A DNA stretch of 13,933 bases from Betaproteobacteria bacterium. GTDB lineage: Bacteria > Pseudomonadota > Gammaproteobacteria > Burkholderiales > CAIKXV01. Numbering within the stretch: the first letter of the stretch is position 1; every line of letters starts with the position of its first letter. The notes beneath the pieces were generated by a model. The model was given only the letters and a program-made list of their open reading frames with translations, was not told where the DNA came from and made no database searches. Below are positions 1 through 6,257 of this stretch, piece after piece. The stretch is taken from assembly GCA_947456915.1 (NCBI GenBank), contig CANGUQ010000046.1, forward strand, positions 1-13,933. Direction: 5' to 3'. The position numbers and the translations under genes were made by a program.

Positions 1-1
1 C

Positions 2-742
2 GTCGAACTCGCCAAGCTCGCCAAGCTGCTCCCCGCGGTGGTGTCGCTGCCGGCCGCTGCCGCCGGCGATCTGTCTTCGCTGGTCGGAGTCGACGCCGAT
101 GCCGTGTTCACGTTTCGCGCCGATCACGCCCGCTCGCTGCGGCGGGTGTCGAGCGCACCGGTGCCGCTGCGCAACGCGCCCGAGGCCGAGTGGATCGTGT
201 TCCGCGACGAACTGGGCGAGAACTGGTCGCTGATCCTCGTGGGAAACCCCGACACCAGCGGCTTCGTCCCGGTTCGGCTGCACTCGGCCTGCCTCACTGG
301 CGACGCATTCGCGTCGCTGCGCTGCGACTGCGGCGATCAGCTGCAGATGGCGCTGGCCAAGATCGCCGCGCTGGGCGGCGGCGCGCTGGTGTACCTCGCG
401 CAGGAAGGCTGCGGCATCGGGCTCGCGAACAAGATTCGCGCCTACGGCCTGCAGGACTGCGGGCTGGACACGGTGGACGCCAACACCACGCTCGGATTCG
501 AAGTCGACGAACGCCGCTACGAGGCCGCGGCAACGATGCTCGGCGCCGTCGGCATCTCGCGCGTGGCGCTGCTCACCAACAACCCGGCCAAGCTCTCGGC
601 GCTGGGGGCAGCCGGAATCGACGTGTGCGAGCGCATCCCGCTGCTCGCCCCGGTCGGCGCAGGCAATCGGAGTTATCTCGAAGCGAAACGACGGCGGGCC
701 GGCCACCTGATGGGCGAGACACCGCTGCGGGTGGCGGTCTGA
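2..742 (+). CDS. GTP cyclohydrolase II-family protein, URC1-like branch (5' end outside window)
   Basis: The reading frame is open from base 2, so the start lies upstream; 246 residues are visible. Numbering from the GTG at base 38, the C-terminal GTP cyclohydrolase II domain spans about 64-226. It keeps the zinc cysteines C85, C96 and C98, the tyrosine of NKIRAY (Y136), the D157/R159 pair of the DER motif and LLTNNPAK (T180, K185). Two residues that contact GTP in E. coli RibA differ: the Glu of RVHSE is Ala (A84), and the Arg of the EGR triplet is Cys (C125, codon TGC at 410-412). The roughly 60 residues before the domain have no counterpart in the 196-residue E. coli RibA. This resembles the long RibA-like proteins that include URC1 of the uracil catabolic pathway. 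RibA would open GTP for riboflavin synthesis, whereas a URC1 role would be in pyrimidine breakdown. Family assignment is firm and the branch is inferred. The gene abuts a cytochrome b561 gene downstream. Confidence 0.85.
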   Translation, partial: VELAKLAKLLPAVVSLPAAAAGDLSSLVGVDADAVFTFRADHARSLRRVSSAPVPLRNAPEAEWIVFRDELGENWSLILVGNPDTSGFVPVRLHSACLTGDAFASLRCDCGDQLQMALAKIAALGGGALVYLAQEGCGIGLANKIRAYGLQDCGLDTVDANTTLGFEVDERRYEAAATMLGAVGISRVALLTNNPAKLSALGAAGIDVCERIPLLAPVGAGNRSYLEAKRRRAGHLMGETPLRVAV

Positions 743-743
743 G

Positions 744-1277
744 GTGAACGGCGCCACCGCCGGGCGCTACACGCTCATCGCGCGGGTGCTGCACTGGACG
801 ATGGCGCTGCTGGTGATCGCCATGATCCCGGCCGGTTTCGTGCTGATGTCGCTGCCGGCGGGCACCGTGCAGGACGCAGCATTCAATCTGCACCGCTCGG
901 CCGGTGTCCTGCTGCTGGCGCTGGTCCTCGTTCGCATCGGCTGGCGGCTCGGTCATCCGCCGCCGCCGCTGCCTGCCGCGCTGCCGGCGGCGCAGCGCGC
1001 GATCGCCGGCGTCGCCCACCTCGGGCTCTACGCGCTGCTGCTCGCGATGCCGCTGATCGGCTGGTGGGCGACCTCGGCCTACGGCGCGCCGATCGTCGTG
1101 TTCGGTCTGTTCGAGCTGCCGCCGCTCGTGGCGCAGGACCGCGCCTTGTCCGAGCGTCTGTTCGCGCTGCACGGATTCGCCGGCATCGCGCTGGCGCTGC
1201 TGATCGCCGCGCACGCGGGCGCCGCACTGCATCACCACTTCGTGCGGCGCGACGGCGTGCTGCGGCGGATGCTCTGA
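744..1277 (+). CDS. Cytochrome b561 family membrane protein
   Basis: This 177-residue protein belongs to the prokaryotic cytochrome b561 (CybB/YceJ) family, small four-helix membrane proteins that bind two b-type hemes and pass electrons between quinones and partners. Hydrophobic helices fall at about 10-36, 50-68, 88-110 and 140-164. Candidate heme-ligand histidines are H17 (in RVLHW), H50 (NLHRSAG), H143 (ALHGFAG) and H157 (IAAHAG), which is the usual four-histidine pattern. The start is the GTG at 744, one base after the TGA (740-742) of the gene before it, so translation is probably coupled and the two genes are likely co-transcribed. No upstream AUG would give a better family fit. The electron donor and acceptor cannot be told from sequence. 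It converges with the creatininase-family gene after a 19-base gap. Confidence 0.85.
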   Translation: MNGATAGRYTLIARVLHWTMALLVIAMIPAGFVLMSLPAGTVQDAAFNLHRSAGVLLLALVLVRIGWRLGHPPPPLPAALPAAQRAIAGVAHLGLYALLLAMPLIGWWATSAYGAPIVVFGLFELPPLVAQDRALSERLFALHGFAGIALALLIAAHAGAALHHHFVRRDGVLRRML

Positions 1278-1296
1278 CCGCGCTCGGCCCGACGGG

Positions 1297-2112
1297 TCAG
1301 CGCTCCTGCGCCGGGGCTGCGCGCAGCGCCGCGAGCGGATAGGCGGCCAGCTCGTCGAGCAGTCGCGCGAGACGCGCGCCTGCATGCTCGACGATCGCAC
1401 GTCCGGCCGGCGCGCTGGCCAGCCGCGCATCGCCGCACGCCCCGAGCGGACTCAGATCCTGCATCGCCCAGCCGAGCGCGCCGTTGCCGTGAAAGCGCAG
1501 TTCGCCGGCCCGGTCTTCGAGCGCTGCCGACGCTGCCGGGAAGTCGGCAACGTGCTCGCCGCGCACCGTCTGCGGCGCGATGTGCAGCATCAGCGAGGTC
1601 TCCACCGCGCCGGCGTGGATGCCGTGGCGCAGCTCCGCCTCGGGAAACAGACCCTCGGGCTGCCCGAACCCGTAGGTATTGGCAACCGCCACGGCCATGC
1701 CCAGACGCACCCGCAGGTCCTGCGCGACGATACGCGCGACGTGGCCCTGCCCGCCGTGCGAATTGACGATCGCGAGCTTGCGCAGGCCGGCGCGGTGCAC
1801 CGACTCGCCCAGTTCGTACCAGACGCGAATCAGCGTATCGGTGCTCAGCGTGAGCGTGCCGGGGAACCCCTGATGCTCGTCGCTCTTGCCGATGACGAGC
1901 GCCGGCAGGGTCAGCGTCTGCGTGCCGGGCGCGGTACGCGCAAGCGCCGCGTCGAGGACCGCCGCATTGATCGCCGCATCGACCTCCAGCGGCAGGTGCG
2001 GACCGTGCTGCTCGATCGCCGCCACCGGCAGCACCACCACGGTGCACGCGGGATCGAGCGCGGCGAACTCGGTCCAGGCAAGCGCCGCCCAGCGTCGGTG
2101 TCGGTCGGTCAT
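1297..2112 (-). CDS. Creatininase-family amidohydrolase
   Basis: The 271-residue product has the fold signature of the creatininase family, metal-dependent cytoplasmic enzymes that hydrolyse cyclic or linear amides (creatinine amidohydrolase, FAPy deformylase ArfB, MftE). The N-terminal metal motif is E34-Q-H36-G-P-H-L-P followed by D45, matching the spacing of Pseudomonas creatininase. Further on are NSHGGQGH (H118), where most members read NGHGGN, and HAGAVETS (H165, E170), the usual late glutamate motif. No signal peptide is seen. The frame is open upstream to 2199, but the ATG at 2112 was chosen because it places the metal residues at the family positions; the ribosome site before it is weak. 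It follows the Ntn hydrolase gene on the same strand after 132 bases and may share its transcript. The substrate is unknown: creatinine itself is not implied, since most family members in such contexts act on other amides. Confidence 0.85.
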   Translation of the reverse strand: MTDRHRRWAALAWTEFAALDPACTVVVLPVAAIEQHGPHLPLEVDAAINAAVLDAALARTAPGTQTLTLPALVIGKSDEHQGFPGTLTLSTDTLIRVWYELGESVHRAGLRKLAIVNSHGGQGHVARIVAQDLRVRLGMAVAVANTYGFGQPEGLFPEAELRHGIHAGAVETSLMLHIAPQTVRGEHVADFPAASAALEDRAGELRFHGNGALGWAMQDLSPLGACGDARLASAPAGRAIVEHAGARLARLLDELAAYPLAALRAAPAQER

Positions 2113-2244
2113 CGGGTGCGTGCAGCTGCGGTGGTCGAGGAGATCCGGGAGAGTGCGGCGCGACGCCGCGACGCGCCGAGGACGGCGGCGGCCGGGCACG
2201 CAGCGCCGGGGAAGAGACGGCTCGGCACGCCCTGCATCACGGCC

Positions 2245-3372
2245 TCACCGCGCCGGCTGCTGCCCGGAGAGCACGATCTCGCGCACGACGTGCCGGCGGC
2301 CCGCATCCCCGTCGAAGATCTGTTCCTTCACCGTCGCGAAGTCGATCCGCGACAGATCGATCATGCGCACTTCCCGGTTGCTCATCGTGTGGAAGTAGTA
2401 GCGCCGGTTCACGAGGTCGGCCGCGACCGTGATCTGGGTCGCGCTCTCGATGTCCACCGCGGTCGCACCGCGCCGGGCCGTCATGCCGACCGGCACGTTG
2501 AAGCTGTCGAGGATGCGAAACGCCTCGAACACCGCGTCCTCGGCGGTGGGCAGCGGGCGTGCCGTCGCCGTGAGCGCAGCCGCGCGCACGAACCGCGACG
2601 GTGGCGTGAAGTCACCGGGCAGCCCGACCAGTCCCGAGCCGCCGCCCAGCGGCGCGAAGGCGGTCTTGTCGATCGTCAGCGCCGCCGCCGGCTGCGGACT
2701 GAGATTGAGATAGTTGCGCAGGTTGGTGAGGTGCCAGTCGTACGTCGGCGAGTTGGTGATCACGCCAAGCAGCGCGTCGTGGACCTTCACCTCCCCGCCG
2801 TTGACGATCTCGACGACGATGCTGGCGCCGGTCGCATCGGCGATCTTCCAGTGAAACGGCAGCGCAGCGCCGCCGAAGCGAGGATCCTCGACGTTCACCA
2901 CCACCACCGTACCGAGGTTCCTGCGCACCTCGGCGACCGTCTCGAACGACGACAGCATCCACTGCATGAAGTCGCCGACGCTCAGCGAGCGGTGCGCGTC
3001 CTTGCGCTCGTACCTGCGGTAATCGGCGAAACCGGGGAAGTAGTACACGCCCACGTACAGGCCGCGCTCGTTCATGGCGTCTGGCCCGAACGGCTGATCG
3101 TAGGCCGACACCGAGACGAAACCGTACTTCCCCGTCCACGCCTTCCCGTTCGTGCCTTCGGGGGTCTGCGCACGGAACGCCCGGCCCCGCGGGAACACCG
3201 CGATCTGATTGTGCTTCGCGTCGCCGAGGGCCCACTCGACCGTGCGCGCGACGACGACACCGCCGTCCTGGCTCTTCAGCGAGATCCCGGTGCAGGCCAT
3301 GGCCGGCACGTGGGCCACCGCCAGCGCGATGCACACGGCGTGGACCACGAGTCTTCTCAGTATCGACCTCAT
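2245..3372 (-). CDS. Exported choloylglycine hydrolase-family (Ntn) amide hydrolase
   Basis: This 375-residue protein belongs to the linear amide C-N hydrolase family (bile salt hydrolase, penicillin V acylase), which uses an N-terminal cysteine to cleave amide bonds. A signal peptide covers 1-26 (arginine-rich start, hydrophobic core, AMA cleavage site), and cleavage would leave Cys27 as the new N-terminus, the nucleophile. Other active-site residues sit at family spacing: R43 (Cys+16), E46 at the position of the usual Asp21, the NERGL loop (N101), N207 in TNSPTYDW, and R260 in PPSRFVRA. Glu in place of Asp fits the Gram-negative subgroup. The ATG at 3372 is preceded by GGAGG with an 8-base spacer, which fixes the start against the ATG at 3387. 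The enzyme should act in the periplasm. It precedes the creatininase-family gene on the same strand. Possible substrates include N-acyl amino acids, N-acyl-homoserine lactones and beta-lactam side chains; none can be chosen from sequence. Confidence 0.88.
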   Translation of the reverse strand: MRSILRRLVVHAVCIALAVAHVPAMACTGISLKSQDGGVVVARTVEWALGDAKHNQIAVFPRGRAFRAQTPEGTNGKAWTGKYGFVSVSAYDQPFGPDAMNERGLYVGVYYFPGFADYRRYERKDAHRSLSVGDFMQWMLSSFETVAEVRRNLGTVVVVNVEDPRFGGAALPFHWKIADATGASIVVEIVNGGEVKVHDALLGVITNSPTYDWHLTNLRNYLNLSPQPAAALTIDKTAFAPLGGGSGLVGLPGDFTPPSRFVRAAALTATARPLPTAEDAVFEAFRILDSFNVPVGMTARRGATAVDIESATQITVAADLVNRRYYFHTMSNREVRMIDLSRIDFATVKEQIFDGDAGRRHVVREIVLSGQQPAR

Positions 3373-3585
3373 CGGCACGTCCTCCATCTCGCCTGATCGA
3401 TCGCCCCGGCTCCGTGTGCCCACCACTGCCGCACGCAGCGACGCACGCTGGTGCTGCAGCGGGCGACACCCCGGATACCGCCGTGGCGGAGCCGGCGATC
3501 GCTGTCCCGCCTTGCCGTCGCAGCGCCTGCGCCGGACGGGCGAGCACGCGGGACACCGCAAGGTGCGTGAAGCATAGCAGGCGCC

Positions 3586-3605
3586 CCGCCGGCACACGCC
3601 GGCGG
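3586..3605. promoter_or_regulatory. Perfect inverted repeat, possible operator or hairpin
   Basis: The arms CCGCCGGC and GCCGGCGG are exact reverse complements around an ACAC loop. The element lies 10 bases upstream of a TATGCT hexamer on the minus strand, about where a -35 region or an operator would sit for the Ntn hydrolase gene. There is no T-run after it, so a terminator is unlikely. In GC-rich DNA an 8-bp stem can arise by chance. Confidence 0.25.
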
Positions 3606-3730
3606 TGGTGAACCCGGCGTCGGAGGCTCCTCGGATCGCCACGGCGGCAGGTGCGATCGAGACGGGGCGATGCGTACGCGTCCTGCTCGGTGCAGGGCGT
3701 TCGGCGGCGCGGCAGTGCTCCGCCAGACCC

Positions 3731-3736
3731 TAGAAT
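3731..3736 (+). promoter_or_regulatory. Possible -10 element (TAGAAT) for the Bug receptor gene
   Basis: TAGAAT followed by GC is a good sigma-70 -10 match and stands out in GC-rich surroundings, 115 bases before the receptor's ATG. No clear TTGACA-like hexamer lies 16-18 bases upstream, so this is only a candidate. Confidence 0.25.
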
Positions 3737-3851
3737 GCAAGGGGTGGCTGGATCCGACCCGCCAGCCGCCGCCACCCGCCGGCGACGATCGACACTTACC
3801 CGGCAGGTGTCCTGCATGGCATGCACGGACACTGCCGATCGGAGACGCACA

Positions 3852-4841
3852 ATGCCCAATGCCCGCCCACTTGCCCCGGCTGCCGCTGGCCTGTTCGCAT
3901 CGATCGCCGCTGGTGTGCTGCCGGCATTGCCAGCGGTCGCGCAGACCGCGTGGCCGACCCGGCCAATCCGCTTCGTCGTGCCGTTCCCGCCCGGTGGCCC
4001 GTCGGACGTGGTCGCGCGCATCGTCGCGCCGCGATTGCAGGAACGGCTCGGCCAGGCGGTACAGGTCGACAACCGGCCCGGTGCCGGCACGCTGATCGGC
4101 TCGGAGTTCGTCGCGCGTTCGCCCGCCGACGGCCACACGGTGTTTCTCGGCTCGATCGTGCACGCGATCAACGTGAGTCTGTACGCGAAGCTTCCGTACG
4201 ACTCGCTGAAGGACTTCACGATGATCACCGTGCTCGCCGCCACGCCCAACCTGCTGGTCGTGCACCCGTCGCTGCCGGTGAAGTCGGTTCGCGACCTGGT
4301 GGCGCTGGCGAAGAAGCGGCCCGGCGAGCTGTCGTTCGCCTCGATCAGCAACGGCAGCTCCAGCCACCTGTCGGGCGAACTGCTGAAGACGGCGGCCGGT
4401 TTCGACATGCAGCACGTGCCGTACAAGGGCAGTCCGCAGGCGCACGCCGATCTGCTCGGCGGTCATGTGCAGCTGATGTTCGACAGCATGCTGTCGGTCA
4501 TGCCGCTGGTGAAGTCTGGCCGTCTGCGCGCGATCGCGGTGACCAGCGGCAAGCGCTCGAGCGTTCTGCCCGAAGTGCCCGCGATCGCCGAGGCCGTCCC
4601 CGGCTTCGACGTCGTGGGCTGGCATGGGCTGATGGCGCCGGGGGGGCTGCCGCGACCGATCGTCGACCGCCTGTACGGCGAGACGGTGAAGGCGATCAAC
4701 GAGCCGGAGACGCGCGAGCGCTTCCTGCAACTGGGCGGCACGCCCGGGGGCATGCCGCCGGAGGAGTTCCTCGCCTACGTGCGCAGCGAAATCAACAAGT
4801 GGGCGGCGGCAGTGAAATCGTCGGGCGCGCGGGTGGACTGA
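3852..4841 (+). CDS. Bug/TctC-family periplasmic solute receptor (tripartite tricarboxylate transporter type)
   Basis: The 329-residue product is a Bug-family extracytoplasmic solute receptor, the type that captures carboxylates or related small molecules for TctAB-type carriers. A signal peptide spans about 1-30 (cleavage after AVA). The family marks follow in order: PIRFVVPFPPGGPSD (38-52), DNRPGAGT (73-80), SPADGHT, HPSLPVKSV, the VPYKG motif that lines the ligand pocket, and a C-terminal EEFLAYVRSEINKW. Length is normal. The ATG at 3852 has GGAG 7 bases upstream. No TctA or TctB membrane gene is in the window, which is common because most Bug receptors in Burkholderiales are orphans. It is convergent with the papain-fold gene and divergent from the Ntn hydrolase gene. 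The ligand is unknown; the flanking amide hydrolases hint at an amide or its acid product, but this is guesswork. Confidence 0.92.
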   Translation: MPNARPLAPAAAGLFASIAAGVLPALPAVAQTAWPTRPIRFVVPFPPGGPSDVVARIVAPRLQERLGQAVQVDNRPGAGTLIGSEFVARSPADGHTVFLGSIVHAINVSLYAKLPYDSLKDFTMITVLAATPNLLVVHPSLPVKSVRDLVALAKKRPGELSFASISNGSSSHLSGELLKTAAGFDMQHVPYKGSPQAHADLLGGHVQLMFDSMLSVMPLVKSGRLRAIAVTSGKRSSVLPEVPAIAEAVPGFDVVGWHGLMAPGGLPRPIVDRLYGETVKAINEPETRERFLQLGGTPGGMPPEEFLAYVRSEINKWAAAVKSSGARVD

Positions 4842-4901
4842 GCACACGCGCTGCAGCGGGTCCGGTGCCCGGCGCGGCGCGCGAGCAGGACCGCCCGCGA
4901 T

Positions 4902-6146
4902 TCACGCAGCGCGTGACGCCGGCTGCCGCGCGGTGATCTGCTGCACCTGCGCCCAGCCAGCTTCCATGTCGGCGAGCGCGGCGAGTTCGAGTTCGGCGAT
5001 CGCCACCAGCTGTCGGCCCGCTGCCATCACGTCGCGCTCGTAGCGCAGTTCGCGGAACAGGTCGCTCGATCGCTGCATGCGTCCGGCCGCGCTGGCTGCC
5101 GCGGTCGACGGCAGGCCGCGCTGATCGAGTTCGGCGGCCACCCGTTGCAGATAGCCCGCAGCAGAGGCGCGGCCCATCACGCCGTGATTCGGAATCTGCG
5201 CCTCCGCGAACAGCGCACGCCGCGTACCGTCGGCCAGCACGACGTCGGTCAGCCGCCCGTCGAGCACTGCCTGCGCGCAGCGCATCATGCCCGGCGCGCC
5301 GGTCTCCCAGTGCGGGATCATCCACGGGTTACCGAACAGCGCGTAGGGCTTCGGATACTCGCCACGCAGGATCTTCAGGTTGCGCCGGTAGCTGTGGCGA
5401 ATCGACTGCGCGATGTCCCAGCGCGGGTCGCGCCCCGGCTCGATCCACACCATGCAGTACGGACCATAGCCGTCGTGCAGGCTGGGCCCGTCGTTCCACG
5501 GATGGTGGTGCGGCCATGCCGCGTAGTGACCATCGCTGCGCTGCGCGGCAGCGGCCCACGCGCGTGCGAAGGCCTCGATCGGACAGGTGAACCGCGCATG
5601 CGCGGCATCGTCGTTGGGCTCCCAGATCGTCACCGTGCCCGCCGCGTCGTCGTAGCCGGTGACCACGACGTGGTGGCCGAAGCCGTACTTCGCCCCTGGA
5701 CGCTGCGCGCGGATCGCCACCGCCGGTGAATTCACCTCGGCCCACGCGCTGATCACGCTGAAATGCAGCCCCACCTGCACCGGCACGTCGCGATCGATCA
5801 GCGTGCGCAGCCGCTGCCACGCCTCGTCGAACCCGCCTTCGTGGTCTTCCTCCCAGCGCACGTCCATGCCCAGTGCAGTGCCCAGGTACTCCCACAGTTC
5901 GTGGAACGCACCCTTGCCGCCGTTGAACGCAGGCGCCCCCCACGCCGGGCACCAGCGGAAGGAGAACCCGTCGCCGGTGGACCCGTCGGCAAACAGCACG
6001 TCGGGTTCGCCGTTGCGCCGCGCCATCGCCAGCAGGCCGGTCTGATAGCAGCGCCCGGCATTGACCTGCTCGGGCCAGCCCTTCGGGCCGCACCAGATCA
6101 TCGAAAAATAGGCGTCGGCGTAGCTCTCGATCTCGTGGCGTGCCAT
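4902..6146 (-). CDS. Uncharacterised papain/C39-like-fold protein (BtrH_N-like)
   Basis: The 414-residue protein has no export signal or membrane segment. Its first half resembles the C39/BtrH N-terminal papain-like fold: candidate nucleophiles C19 (MIWCGPKGW) and C33 (GRCYQTGLLA), then VPVQVGLHFSVI (122-132), and a C39-style histidine motif GHHVVVTGYDD (157-167), then TVTIWEPND with N178. The order Cys, His, Asn/Asp is that of a papain-type catalytic triad. The second half (about 240-414) is helical and alanine-rich, and I do not recognise it; BtrH-like proteins often carry a helical C-terminal domain there. BtrH-type enzymes transfer acyl groups to amines and C39-type enzymes cut peptides, so acyltransfer or amide hydrolysis are both possible. 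The ATG at 6146 has GGAG with a 6-base spacer; the frame extends to 6188 without a better start. It lies 111 bases after the symporter gene on the same strand, suggesting one operon. Confidence 0.7.
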   Translation of the reverse strand: MARHEIESYADAYFSMIWCGPKGWPEQVNAGRCYQTGLLAMARRNGEPDVLFADGSTGDGFSFRWCPAWGAPAFNGGKGAFHELWEYLGTALGMDVRWEEDHEGGFDEAWQRLRTLIDRDVPVQVGLHFSVISAWAEVNSPAVAIRAQRPGAKYGFGHHVVVTGYDDAAGTVTIWEPNDDAAHARFTCPIEAFARAWAAAAQRSDGHYAAWPHHHPWNDGPSLHDGYGPYCMVWIEPGRDPRWDIAQSIRHSYRRNLKILRGEYPKPYALFGNPWMIPHWETGAPGMMRCAQAVLDGRLTDVVLADGTRRALFAEAQIPNHGVMGRASAAGYLQRVAAELDQRGLPSTAAASAAGRMQRSSDLFRELRYERDVMAAGRQLVAIAELELAALADMEAGWAQVQQITARQPASRAA

Positions 6147-6257
6147 CGCGGTACTCCGGGGAAAGTCGACCAGACCCCGATTCTGCACCCTTCCTGCGTG
6201 CCCCGGCGCGCCGGTCGCGCAGCGACGACACGGCGGCGCTGCGTGCCGGGGTCGTGC

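Larger units (their letters stand above)
3373..3851. other. Divergent intergenic region between Ntn hydrolase and Bug receptor
   Basis: These 479 bases separate two divergently transcribed genes and should hold both promoters. The open frames that cross it are arginine- and proline-rich and resemble no family, so I see no gene. It contains a perfect 8-bp inverted repeat at 3586-3605, a possible leftward -10 (TATGCT on the minus strand, 3571-3576) without a convincing -35, and a possible rightward -10 at 3731-3736. No regulator gene is adjacent. Confidence 0.6.

Noticed and set aside
1384..3396. A 670-codon open frame on the plus strand over the creatininase-family and Ntn hydrolase genes
   Set aside because: It mirrors two genes with clear catalytic motifs and has antisense-type composition; no domain is seen in it.
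4259..4288. A 30-base stretch identical to 11714-11743
   Set aside because: It encodes the conserved HPSLPVKSV motif in both Bug receptors, so shared ancestry and codon bias explain it without a repeat element.
4842..4901. Possible terminator between the convergent Bug receptor and papain-fold genes
   Set aside because: The 60 bases are GC-rich, with no strong stem and no T-run on either strand.
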